From Hyphomicrobium sp. (GTDB lineage: Bacteria; Pseudomonadota; Alphaproteobacteria; Rhizobiales; Hyphomicrobiaceae), in contig JAEUME010000005.1 of assembly GCA_016793445.1 (NCBI GenBank), positions 62,001 through 126,000 on the forward strand: a stretch of DNA of 64,000 bases, in the 5' to 3' direction. This document shows, in pieces, positions 53,220-61,741 of this stretch. The notes under the pieces are model-generated. The model had not been told where the DNA came from, did not search any database, and saw only the letters and a list, made by a program, of their open reading frames with translations. Positions within the stretch are counted from its first letter, which is position 1. Every line of letters starts with the position of its first letter. Both the position numbers and the translations under genes were made by a program.

Positions 53220-53399
53220 TGAAAAGCACAGAGCAGCCCCCTTTCTTCTCTCGTAAAGTGGGTATTAATGCTCCGGCTCCTTCCCGGAACCATAGGTTGC
53301 TTCATTCTCCCCGGTTTGAGCAGCTCATCAGTATCGGTACTTCCCCTCTTACCGAGCAGACCTGAAGCCCCCGGTATCCAGTCCCGGGGGCTTTCTTTT
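53220..53399 (+). ncRNA. Candidate small RNA ending in the 53365-53399 terminator
   Basis: The segment before the terminator contains pyrimidine-rich runs (CCCCCTTTCTTCTCTC, TTCTCCCC, ACTTCCCCTC) that resemble the single-stranded anti-Shine-Dalgarno loops of some alphaproteobacterial small RNAs. No open frame with a start site fits. The 5' end is not defined; the given start is a guess. Confidence 0.3.
53365..53399 (+). terminator. Strong intrinsic terminator
   Basis: A perfect 10-base stem (AAGCCCCCGG 53365-53374 with CCGGGGGCTT 53384-53393) with a 9-base loop is followed by TCTTTT. It is oriented for plus-strand transcripts, yet no plus-strand protein gene ends upstream of it. A short non-coding RNA starting somewhere in 53150-53300 is the simplest explanation. 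Confidence 0.8.
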
Positions 53400-53458
53400 G
53401 CCGGATGATCGCGGCGTGTAATGGGCAGACGTACAGAGACGACTTTGATGGTACTCGA

Positions 53459-53641
53459 ATGTCGGTGAAGAGACGGGCTGATCTTGAAAAACGCATCAGG
53501 GACAACCGACGCAAGATCGAGGAGATGCGATTGTTCGAGGATGATCCCAAGTTCGCAAAAATCATTCGAGCGTTTCGTCAACAGATCGCTCAAGATTCCT
53601 ATGAGCTGAGCCTGATGGAACCGAATGAGGGTCAAGACTGA
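53459..53641 (+). CDS. Small coiled-coil protein
   Basis: A 60-residue, highly charged helical protein (RRADLEKRIRDNRRKIEEMR then FEDDPKFAKIIRAFRQQIAQ). I chose the ATG at 53459 because earlier in-frame starts run up to the terminator. No known domain. Its stop (TGA 53639-53641) directly precedes the ATG of the cytochrome gene, so the two are probably one transcript. Confidence 0.6.
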   Translation: MSVKRRADLEKRIRDNRRKIEEMRLFEDDPKFAKIIRAFRQQIAQDSYELSLMEPNEGQD

Positions 53642-53983
53642 ATGCTGCAGAGATCGAACCAATGGCGCGCAACAGTCTTCATAGCAGCCGTTCTGACCAG
53701 TCCTGTAGCCGCGCAAGAAGGCAGCATTGATTACGCGAAAGGTACGCTCATCGCAGAAAGAGCGTGCTCACTTTGTCATGATGTCACTATCGATGAGTCC
53801 GATCCACCGGAGAACAAAGTGCCGAGCTTTGTAAAGATTGCGAATGAACCGCATCAATCATCGGAACGTTTGGCCGAGACCATATTGTTTCCTCACCGCG
53901 ACATGCCCCAATTTTCATTTGATACGCCGACCGACTTGCGGGACGTCATCGGGTACATCATGTCAATGCGCGGAGAGAAGTGA
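53642..53983 (+). CDS. Class I c-type cytochrome
   Basis: A 113-residue protein with a signal peptide (ATVFIAAVLTSPVAAQ) and one haem-binding motif CSLCH at residues 42-46. The likely distal ligand is Met88 in HRDMPQF, a normal position for a small periplasmic cytochrome c. It would carry electrons in the periplasm. It follows a small coiled-coil gene without any gap, with GAGG upstream inside that gene. Which oxidase or dehydrogenase it serves is not evident from neighbours. Confidence 0.88.
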   Translation: MLQRSNQWRATVFIAAVLTSPVAAQEGSIDYAKGTLIAERACSLCHDVTIDESDPPENKVPSFVKIANEPHQSSERLAETILFPHRDMPQFSFDTPTDLRDVIGYIMSMRGEK

Positions 53984-54627
53984 GGGTGATAAGCTCCTGT
54001 CTCTCCTTGTCTCACCTTTTTTGTATAATTTAAGTGCAGTTCTTTATCGCGCGCGCCAGAACACACTCTCGATCGGCGCACGCGCAGGTTTACTGATCTT
54101 CTCGCCGGCGAAAAGGTGAGACACGGTGAGACAGACCAAGCTTACCCCGCGTGTCACCAGTCTCTGCATCGTTCGCACAGAGCTAACTCCGATATCACCC
54201 ATTGCGGCCGTACCGCGTCGACCTGCTTCAGCCGCCCGAAACGACTTTCGCTACGCGCACGGTCGCGTCGCCAATCACTATTTCGATCGCGCAGAACATC
54301 TTCGCGGTCTGTGCTAGCGGAGCGGATGGCGGCGACCCGGCCGGCGCCGCGTTCAGTTTCTTCTCTAAATTGATGGATTGCAAACCTCGGGAGAAGCGAA
54401 CCGGACCTTAGGGCTGACACTGCGCCCTTGCATTTTAAGGGACGTCTCCATCGACCGCCACACATTGCCGGGAGCAGAGCACTCCCGACACGAAGCCATT
54501 AGGCAAACTTTGTCTCCCCGGTGGGCATTCGCGTCTCCGTGAGCTAATCGTTGCAAACGTGAGGGAGAGCTTTTCGAGCCGGATCGAGCGTTTCGTGGTC
54601 ATTGCAAGCAAGACGGTCGCCGACGCG
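53984..54627. other. Long gap, no supported gene
   Basis: Short frames exist on both strands between 54100 and 54500, but none shows family features or a convincing start. A GTG at 54559 could extend the following gene. The region may hold a decayed gene that I cannot recognise. Confidence 0.35.
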
Positions 54628-56251
54628 ATGCCGGCCTACGATGCGGTCGTCATCGGTTCTGGCTACGGCGGGGGTGTCGCGGCATCCCGCCTCGCGCGCA
54701 TGGGTCTGCGCGTCGCCGTCCTCGAGCAGGGCCGGCTTTGGCGGCCCGGCGACTTTCCGGTTAGCCGCAAGGCGCGGCGCAAGGCGACACGGCTAACGGG
54801 CCGCGCGCCGAACCTTGGCGATCCCACCGGGCTCTACTATCTCTCGATCGGCAAGGGCTTGACCGTGTTCGGCGCATCCGGTCTTGGCGGTGGGTCGCTG
54901 ATCAATGCCGGCATCGTGCTCCGACCCGATCTTGGCAGATTGCGTAACGCCGGCTGGCCGGATGCGGTGGTCGGCGATGGGCTGTTGCTTGAGGGCTTAG
55001 CGCGGGCGGAGGCTATGCTCGGTGTCGCACCGGTACCCGCTCCGGAGCGCTTTGCCAAGTTTGCCGGCATGCGCGCAGGGCGGCCGCAGCGTCGGGGCGC
55101 TCGGTGCAGCTACCGGCAATGACGATTTCCCATCGTCCGGGACTGAATGTTGCAGGCGTGATGCAATACGCCTGCCGGCATTGCGGGGACTGCTGGTCGG
55201 GATGCAACGTGGGCGCCAAGAACACGGTCGGAATTACCTATATCGCCGATGCGGTCGATCATGGCGCCACGGTCCTCTGCGAAAGCCGGGCCCAGTCGAT
55301 CTCCAAGACCGAGAGCGGGTGGGAGGTCGTTGTGCAGAATCTGTCGAAGGCGAGTGAAAGCCGGCGCATCGAGGCGCCGATCGTTGTCCTGGCGGCCGGC
55401 ACATTGGGGACCACGGAGTTGCTTCTGCGCGCGCAGCAACGGGGTCTCAAGCTCTCGGCAAGACTGGGGAAGAAGTTCTCCGCGAACGGCGACGATCTCG
55501 TCATCGCGAGCGATCTCGGCGAGCCGGTCAATGCCATAGCCACGGGCTTTCCCTCTCAGGGGCCACGCGGAGCGGCGCCGGTCGGCCCTCACAGCATGGC
55601 GCTGATCGACCTTGGCGACGAACATGGCCCCGTATGGGTTCACGATGGCACGATGCTGACCGTGATGGCGGCACTTGCGCCCCTGAAGGCCTTGCTGCAG
55701 CTGAACGTTCGCGGCGCCCTCCGCCATCTCAAAGGCGGTATCTACAGTGACGAGATGAGCCGGACGCAAATCCTCTACATCGTCGCGCATGACGATGCGA
55801 GCGGCCAGATGCGGCTTCAAAACGACCGTGTCATGGTCGACTGGCCGGGCTACAGTGACGCGCCGGAACGCGTGCGAGCGGAGCAGAAGGTCAAAACCTT
55901 GATCGAGAGAATGGGCGGCAAATTCAAGGTCAACCCGTTCACCATGGCGGCGTTCGGCGGCAATCGGATTATCGCCCATCCACTCGGCGGATGCGCGATG
56001 GGGGAGACGGTGGAGGATGGTGTCGTGGGGCCGGACGGGCGCGTGTTCGATCCGACAAAGGGGCCGAAGGGCGTTCACGACGGGCTCTACGTGTGCGACG
56101 GGGCGGCCGTCCCTTCAGCGATCGGGTCAGCCCCCTCTTGACGATTACGGCTCTGGCGGAGCGCGCGATGATCTTGGCGGCGACGCAGATTAAGAGGAAG
56201 CTCGACGTCGACGCGACACCCCCGCGCCCGGCGCGGGATGCCGCAATGTAA
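54628..56251 (+). pseudogene. GMC oxidoreductase (cholesterol-oxidase-like), two frameshifts
   Basis: Three plus-strand frames in series give one GMC-family flavoprotein. The first holds the FAD motif VVIGSGYGGGVAASRLARMG and VFGASGLGGGSLINAGIVLR. Near 55080 the frame changes to VMQYACRHCGDCWSGCNVGA and PIVVLAAGTLGTTELLLRAQ, ending HPLGGCAMG and YVCDGAAVPSAIG. A missing G near 56126 then moves the conserved SPLLTITALAERAM to another frame. The first indel sits at a GC-rich run and the second at a G run. The gene is probably dead, but sequence errors are possible. Confidence 0.8.
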
Positions 56252-56376
56252 GACGCAGCCCGCCAACACATGCACCACAAGCGCCGTTCCTGAATTCCCT
56301 GCTGCCGTTTCTCAAGGGGTTCACGGTCTTCTATTGGGCGACCGGAACATGGTGGATTCCAATGCTTCTGTTGCTC

Positions 56377-56431
56377 GGCGGTTGCGCACGAAGACATGTT
56401 GGGCGAGCTGGGAGGCGAGGGCATCGGGTGG
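56377..56431 (-). repeat. Fragment of a Gp157-like gene
   Basis: This 55-base stretch matches 42090-42144 in the same orientation with only a few differences. On the minus strand it reads PDALASQLAQHVFVRNRR, the N-terminal part of the Gp157-like protein. Nothing else of that gene remains here. Confidence 0.8.
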
Positions 56432-56544
56432 AGCTAATCCGCTGTCAATGTAGTGGCCGACCGGGAGTGGCGTCCGGCAATCAGCCGCTTTCGGTGAGGC
56501 CGAGTTCCCTTGGCCAGCTCAGATTGTCGGACACCAAGCGCGCA

Positions 56545-56862
56545 CTAGAGGAGAATGGTGCTGCCGTCGGGTTTCTTCACGTACACGGCTGTCGGCCCCA
56601 AGAGGCGTTTGCCGATAGCTGCGATCTCCTGGATGCTGTCATAACTGCCAGAAACCATCAGGATGGCGACTTCTTCCTTGACGATCTTGTTGGCCGGATC
56701 CATCCAGCCACCTTTGCCGCGGTGAATGGTGAAGCCACCGCAGCTTTTCAATGATGCGTCCTCGAGAGCAGCAATCGCGATCGCGATTTCGACGTCGGTG
56801 TTTGGGGTGCCATCGGCCTTAGGGCCCAAGCCGAAGACGAGCGTGTACTCGGTGTTGCTCAT
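56545..56862 (-). CDS. Unknown 105-residue protein
   Basis: A compact protein that I do not recognise: YTLVFGLGPKADGTPNTDVE, then KSCGGFTIHRGKGGWMDPAN, VKEEVAILMVSGSYDSIQEI and IGKRLLGPTAVYVKKPDGST. The alternating strands and helices look like a small ferredoxin-like or dodecin-like fold, but this is impression only. No signal peptide. It lies between the Gp157 fragment and the ParB-methyltransferase on the same strand as the latter, 370 bases downstream of it. Confidence 0.65.
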   Translation of the reverse strand: MSNTEYTLVFGLGPKADGTPNTDVEIAIAIAALEDASLKSCGGFTIHRGKGGWMDPANKIVKEEVAILMVSGSYDSIQEIAAIGKRLLGPTAVYVKKPDGSTILL

Positions 56863-57235
56863 GGCAGCTGTCCTCGCTCGAAGGTAGCAGTAGCAATTGC
56901 TTTATGGGGCCGCCGCTGCGGGTACCAGTGGACTGGACGCGAAACATAATGAATCCTGGGCTATCTGATGGATAGCCGAAGTCGAAGAACGATACCTGGG
57001 ATTTCGCGCCGTGACGGTCCCCTCCAAGATCAGCCCGCACCTCGTTCCTGATGTCGCTGCCGCCGGAGTGGCGCTGGCGCAGTCTTTGGATCGATCGCCT
57101 CCTGGCAACCCGGTGTCCACGGCTTACGGCGTGGCCTTTCAACCGGCACCGTGAGACGTGGCGTCATGCGCTCGCTCTCTCGACGGCGCATGCGCCGGTG
57201 GCGCGCGGGCTAGAGGCAGCTTGATGCGCGCGACG
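56863..57235. other. Gap between unknown protein and methyltransferase
   Basis: No convincing gene. The region is GC-rich and could carry the promoter for the 105-residue protein. Confidence 0.3.
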
Positions 57236-58564
57236 TCAGGCGGACGCCACCGCTAGCGCCCGAGCCTCGGCCACATCCTCGAACGTCGCCCCGGTCTCGG
57301 CGAGGCGCGCGCGCTTGCCGGTGAAGGCCTCGAAGCGACGAACGATGACGTCGCAGTAGAGGGGATCGAACTCGATGAGGCGGGCGACCCGGCCTGTCTT
57401 CTCGGCCGCGATGAGGGTCGTTCCGGAGCCGCCGAAGGGATCAAGCACGAGGTCACCTCGCTTCGTGACATCGAGCAACGCGTCGACCACCAGCGCGACC
57501 GGCTTGACGGTCGGATGCATCTCAAGCTCGTCCATGCGGCTTTTCTTCATCGTGTTGACGCCCGCATAGTCCCAGACGTTCGTGCGGTAGCGGCCGCCAT
57601 CGCCGAGGCCGAAGGTGTTCGTGTGCGGAGCCGTGCCGACCTTGAACACGAACACCATCTCGTGCTTGGAGCGGTAGAACGTGCCCATGCCGCCGTTGGT
57701 CTTGTTCCAGACGCAGACGTTCTTCAGCTCCGTGAAGACGGCCTCTCCGGCGGCGAGGAGCTCGCCCATGTGCCGCCAGTCCATGCAGACGAAGGCGATG
57801 GCGCCGTCCCGGCAGGTTGCGGCGGCAGGACCGAGCGTGACCTTCAGGAAGGTCGTGAACGCCTCCCTGCTCATCTCGCCGGCGGCGAAGGCGAACTCCC
57901 GGTGCCTGGTTGTGCCGAGGCCCGAGACGTGGCCGTCGATCGGCACGTTGTAGGGCGGGTCGGTGAAGACCGCAGCGACCGTCTCGCTAGCGAGAAGGCG
58001 TGCAAAGATGCTCGCGTCCTGGGCATCCCCGCAGATCAGGCGATGGCGGCCGAGCTGCCAGATATCGCCCGGACGCGTGACGGCGACGTCCGCCGGCTCG
58101 GGGCAGGCGTTCTCGGCCGCGTCCGATCCGGTGGACGTCGCCTCCTGAGCCGACTGCAGGACCGCATCGACCTCGCCGACCGTAAAGCCCGTCACCTCGA
58201 CACTGTAGTTCGCCTCGATCAGCCCCTGCAGCTCGATCGCGAGGATCTCCTGGTCCCAGCCGGCGTTGAGGGCCAGCTTGTTGTCGGCGAGGATGTAGGC
58301 CTGCTTCTCGATCTCCGAGAGATGCGCGAGACGCAGGCACGGCACGTCTTTCAAACCGATCGCTTGGGCCGCCAGAACACGGCCGTGGCCGGCGATGATG
58401 CCGTTGGCCTCGTCGATGAGGACCGGGTTCGTGAACCCGAACCGCTCGATCGACTGCGCGATCTGGCGGATCTGTTTCTTGGAGTGGGTGCGGGCGTTGC
58501 CCGCGTAGGGTTTGAGCACCTCCGGGGCAATGCGCTCGATGCGATCATGATGGATCAAAGTCAT
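57236..58564 (-). CDS. ParB-domain DNA methyltransferase (N6-adenine/N4-cytosine type)
   Basis: A 442-residue protein. Residues 1-110 are a ParB/sulfiredoxin-like domain: KPYAGNARTHSKKQIRQIAQ, then FTNPVLIDEANGIIAGHGRV. The rest is a DNA methyltransferase with DPPYN near residue 215 and, later, the SAM-binding LDPFGGSGTTLIAAEKTGR. The order DPPY before FxGxG is that of the beta group. Such fusions are common in phages and integrated elements of alphaproteobacteria, where they protect or mark DNA. Start 58564 has AGGAG 8-9 bases upstream. No restriction enzyme gene is nearby, so it is probably an orphan. Confidence 0.92.
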   Translation of the reverse strand: MTLIHHDRIERIAPEVLKPYAGNARTHSKKQIRQIAQSIERFGFTNPVLIDEANGIIAGHGRVLAAQAIGLKDVPCLRLAHLSEIEKQAYILADNKLALNAGWDQEILAIELQGLIEANYSVEVTGFTVGEVDAVLQSAQEATSTGSDAAENACPEPADVAVTRPGDIWQLGRHRLICGDAQDASIFARLLASETVAAVFTDPPYNVPIDGHVSGLGTTRHREFAFAAGEMSREAFTTFLKVTLGPAAATCRDGAIAFVCMDWRHMGELLAAGEAVFTELKNVCVWNKTNGGMGTFYRSKHEMVFVFKVGTAPHTNTFGLGDGGRYRTNVWDYAGVNTMKKSRMDELEMHPTVKPVALVVDALLDVTKRGDLVLDPFGGSGTTLIAAEKTGRVARLIEFDPLYCDVIVRRFEAFTGKRARLAETGATFEDVAEARALAVASA

Positions 58565-58604
58565 GGATTGAACTCCTGCAGGATGTGAGGGGGTGGCGGA
58601 GACA

Positions 58605-59201
58605 TCAGCGGTCATTAGATCCCTCCGTCTTCTTCGCCTTGGCGGCCTTCTCGGCGGCTTCGGCGGCGGCCCATTCGGCCTCGAGGTCGAGGACGGCCTG
58701 GGGTTTGGGACCCTTGCGCCAGGTCGGGGTGACGGGTTTCGGCTTGCTGCGGTCGCGGGGCCGCCGCTCCGGCTCGTTCACGGCCTCGTGGTGCTCACGT
58801 CCGTTCAGCACGGCGTACAGCCGGCGATACTCGTCATAGAGACGCTCATCGATCTGGCCGGTCTGATCGTGGTGCACGAGGATCTGCCGGCCGAGGTGGC
58901 GCAGGTGGAGCTCAGCCTCGACGACCGTGTCTTCGGACTGCTCGAAGCGCTCGAAGAGTTTCCGCTGGATCAGCACGCTGCCCTTGAGCGCTGCCTCATA
59001 CATCTTGTGCAGAAGCAGGCCGTGCCGGCTCATCTGGGTCGGCTTGCCGCCGATCATGGCGTCCACCTGCGTCTGCTTGAAGACATAGACGTCGGCCTCG
59101 CTGATCGGCGGCTTCTTGCGTGGGCGACCCTTCAAGTTTGGGCAGTAGCCCGTCTTCCAGCGGCCGCGCGCGTCGCGGCCGGTATCGTCATCGTCATGCA
59201 T
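58605..59201 (-). CDS. DUF5681-domain protein
   Basis: A 198-residue protein with the DUF5681 motif at its N-terminus (RDARGRWKTGYCPNLKGRPR then KKPP). The rest is charged and helical, ending in a Glu/Ala/Lys-rich tail (LEAEWAAAEAAEKAAKAKKT). These proteins lie next to terminase or ParB-methylase genes in phage-like elements and may bind DNA. I chose the second ATG (59201), which lies about 10 bases after AGGAG; the first ATG, nine bases earlier, is too close to it. It ends 40 bases before the methyltransferase gene. Confidence 0.82.
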   Translation of the reverse strand: MHDDDDTGRDARGRWKTGYCPNLKGRPRKKPPISEADVYVFKQTQVDAMIGGKPTQMSRHGLLLHKMYEAALKGSVLIQRKLFERFEQSEDTVVEAELHLRHLGRQILVHHDQTGQIDERLYDEYRRLYAVLNGREHHEAVNEPERRPRDRSKPKPVTPTWRKGPKPQAVLDLEAEWAAAEAAEKAAKAKKTEGSNDR

Positions 59202-59310
59202 GGTATGCATACTCCTCTACGCCGTGCGGGCGCCCTTCTCGGGCTTCTCCTAAAAAACCCTGGAAAGGGTTTCAAAGAGACAGATTTTGCTCTGCGATGG
59301 TCTCCTCCGC

Positions 59311-60033
59311 TCAACTCGGGCGCCGAGGTCGTCCGCGCGGGACGAGGGGGGCCGCGTCCAGAAACGTGCTGATCGCTTGGGCGACCGCCGTGATCTCAAG
59401 CGTGATGACGGTCCGGCGGTGCAGCGGCATCAGCGTGTCGAGACGTGTCTGCAGCTCGGCGACGCCTTCGCAGAACACCGGTTCGAGAAAGACCGCCGGG
59501 CTTCCCTTGCGGCGCGGTGGGGTCGGAGCCAGCACCTCCGTCATCTCGATACGGTTGAGGATCAGGAAGACGCGGGCATCCGCAAGCGGGGTCTTCCCGC
59601 CTCCGCGCTCGAGGCGTGGCAGATTGGGGTGCGTCTTGGCCAAGTTCCGCTGGCGGTCGATGAGCGAGGGGCGGTCGACGAGAGCGGGGAACCAATCTTC
59701 GAGCGGCTCGCGCAGGTGGCGCATCAGAAAGACGATCTCGCCCTGCTTGAAGCCGACGTCGAGCAGGTCGAGGGCGAGCGCCAGGCAAAAGGCATCAAAA
59801 GGCGTGTACGGGACCTCGGTGCCGCTGCCGCCGTCCGAGGGCTCGACGAAAGCAAAGGTGCTCGGCGGTGCGGCGCCGAGTGCCGCGACGTCGAGGTCCC
59901 GGTCGAGGTCGAGCAGCCGCTTGATCCGGGTTTTGAAGATCGGGGGTGGTCCGTCGCCGGGGCTGCGGGCGAGCGTGAACGCACGCCAGAGCGCCCATTC
60001 GACCTGCCCGCGACGGTAAGTGACGTTGCTCAT
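59311..60033 (-). CDS. Unknown protein of the phage-like module
   Basis: A 240-residue protein. It starts MSNVTYRRGQVEWALWRAFT and IKRLLDLDRDLDVAALGA, and ends VITLEITAVAQAISTFLDAA then a basic Pro/Arg tail. I know of no function; proteins like it seem to sit next to DUF5681 genes in Hyphomicrobiales. It has no signal peptide or membrane segment. It precedes the DUF5681 gene on the same strand with a 109-base gap. Confidence 0.7.
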   Translation of the reverse strand: MSNVTYRRGQVEWALWRAFTLARSPGDGPPPIFKTRIKRLLDLDRDLDVAALGAAPPSTFAFVEPSDGGSGTEVPYTPFDAFCLALALDLLDVGFKQGEIVFLMRHLREPLEDWFPALVDRPSLIDRQRNLAKTHPNLPRLERGGGKTPLADARVFLILNRIEMTEVLAPTPPRRKGSPAVFLEPVFCEGVAELQTRLDTLMPLHRRTVITLEITAVAQAISTFLDAAPLVPRGRPRRPS

Positions 60034-60553
60034 GCTGGCTCAAAAAGAAGTTTCAATCAGGGTTTATATACAGCCTGAAAAAGAACCCTGCAAGAGGTCT
60101 CAATAAACTCCACCTTGGTGCGAGAGACCGGGGCTGGTTTTGCGCGGGGTGATTTTCCCGACCTTGCCGCCTGCATGGCGCCTGTTGGGTCGCCTGATGG
60201 GCACCGGTTTGGCGCGCGTTTGGCGTCTGATCGGCACGTGTCGGGCACGTGATTGCCACGTGTTATTTGAGGTGAAGTGAGGGGACGCCAAACGACGTAA
60301 CCAACGGATTCTGCGAGTAGTTTTCGGGAGGCGGGCGGAGTTGGCGCATTTTCACCCGTGTTAATCGCCGCAAAACACGTGGAATTGGCCGATTTTGTTC
60401 CGCCCTAATGCTGAGACCAGTTTGGGCTAGACTGTCTCCACCAGCATAGAGGTGGTCTCGGCAAAAAGGTGCGAAACGAACCCAATTTCTGAAACCTGAC
60501 AACCTTCCCTGCTCTATGGATGTAAACGGGTGACGGTCGCGCTAAAGCCTCAG
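60034..60553. other. Repeat-rich non-coding region with CACGTG palindromes
   Basis: Three CACGTG palindromes lie at 60235, 60246 and 60257, each 11 bases apart, and a fourth at 60376. Just before them are imperfect tandem repeats (GTTGGGTCGCCTGATGGGC and GTTTGGCGTCTGATCGGC). An inverted repeat pairs 60410-60419 with 60453-60462. This may be a control or replication-type region at the edge of the phage-like module. Confidence 0.5.
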
Positions 60554-61348
60554 CTAAGGCGCCGGAAACAGGCTCGATGAGCGTCCCGTCAACCAATACA
60601 TCAATAGACCCAGCCACTCGCGGACCGCGAGATCGCAACGCTTGAGACCATCGGGGATGGAGGAGAAAAAGAGCAGCATGTCACCCCGGTTGCGCGTCCT
60701 GAAATCCACCGGATAAGGCAGGACATCGAAGCCGGCCTGACGAAAAACGCCTACCGCGCGTGGCATGTGGCTGGCCGAGGTCACTAGGAGCCAGACCGAG
60801 CCCGGCTGCGGCGCAACAAGGTCGCGCGTAAACAAGGCGTTCTCGAACGTGTTTCGTGAACGGCCCTCGAGAACCAGCCTCTCCGGCGCCAAGCCGACGT
60901 CACGTAAATAGTCGCCGACAGCGCCATCCCCGCTAAGACCCGCAAACAGGCCGCCCCAGCCACCGGTGAATACGATTTTTGCATCTGGCCATCTTTTCGC
61001 CAGACGGACACTCTCGGTCAAACGCTCGGCCGCCTCGTTAAGGTTGAGACTCTCGCGTCCAGCGCTCACCCATGCGTCCTCGAATCCGCCCAGCATGATG
61101 ATACCGTTAACGGGGCGTTCCACGGCGAGCTTGGGAAGGGGAAAACGTTCCTCCAACGGATAAATGAGAATGTTGCCAATAGGCAGCAGCCCCGCACCCA
61201 CCAGCCACGCCATGCCCATCCCTGAGCAAACCGCCCCCGCCCGGCGGCGGCCTGCGTACAGGAGTGCGATCCCAAGGGCGGCAAACATCACGGCGAGACT
61301 GGAAGGCTGGAACAGGAAAAACAGAATCTTCGCCGCCGCGTGGAACAT
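60554..61348 (-). CDS. YdcF/ElyC-family (DUF218) membrane protein
   Basis: A 264-residue protein. Two N-terminal membrane segments (LFFLFQPSSLAVMFAALGIA and GMGMAWLVGAGLLPIGNILI) are followed by the DUF218 domain: VNGIIMLGGFEDA, then IVFTGGWGGL and LVLEGRSRNTFENALFTRDL, and VTSASHMPRAVGVFRQAGFD. ElyC and its relatives affect cell-envelope assembly and undecaprenyl-phosphate use; the exact reaction is unknown. The frame is open to 61663, but the ATG at 61348 places the first membrane segment at the start as in the family. It is on the same strand as pheT but 390 bases downstream. Confidence 0.85.
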   Translation of the reverse strand: MFHAAAKILFFLFQPSSLAVMFAALGIALLYAGRRRAGAVCSGMGMAWLVGAGLLPIGNILIYPLEERFPLPKLAVERPVNGIIMLGGFEDAWVSAGRESLNLNEAAERLTESVRLAKRWPDAKIVFTGGWGGLFAGLSGDGAVGDYLRDVGLAPERLVLEGRSRNTFENALFTRDLVAPQPGSVWLLVTSASHMPRAVGVFRQAGFDVLPYPVDFRTRNRGDMLLFFSSIPDGLKRCDLAVREWLGLLMYWLTGRSSSLFPAP

Positions 61349-61741
61349 AAGATGGGCCCCTTCATCCCTTAAAGTCGCTGGCAGGTCTGCAGCTGCCAGC
61401 TTGGCAAGCATATCCCGTGTTCGGGTTGCGAGCCCACGGTTGTCAGGAGCGGCGCCGCTCGCAATGGCTGGGTTCCTGGTTGTTTTTATAAGCGACATGT
61501 TTGTAACGCATGGCGTGCTGACGCTGCGGCTGCATAACCTCATATTGGCAATCATGATGGCTGCCGGCCTGCGGTCGCGCAGTACCGATAGCGCAACCGA
61601 GCAGCCTGCTGAAAGCCGCCTGGTCCGATCGCGAGGCGAACAGAGCGCACAGCCGAGGCCCATGCGCTGAAATTTGACAGGAGCCAGAAAAGCGCAAAGC
61701 CGCCCCCAGGATCGAGCCGCGTGTGCTTTTTGCCTTTATTC
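61349..61741. other. Gap between YdcF-like gene and pheT
   Basis: The frame of the YdcF-like gene is open through much of this gap, so a longer N-terminus is possible. No other gene or terminator is supported. Confidence 0.3.

Noticed and set aside
57515..58588. Plus-strand frame of 357 codons opposite the ParB-methyltransferase
   Set aside because: Shadow frame with Arg/Asp/Val-rich antisense composition and no motifs.
59287..60078. Plus-strand frames opposite the 240-residue unknown protein
   Set aside because: Composition is that of antisense GC-rich code; the minus-strand frame has better start and context.
60120..60262. CRISPR-like repeats
   Set aside because: The repeats are short, imperfect and lack regular unique spacers; no cas genes are in the window.
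60410..60462. tRNA or terminator from the inverted repeat
   Set aside because: No cloverleaf and no T-run after the stem on either strand; only the inverted repeat itself is supported.
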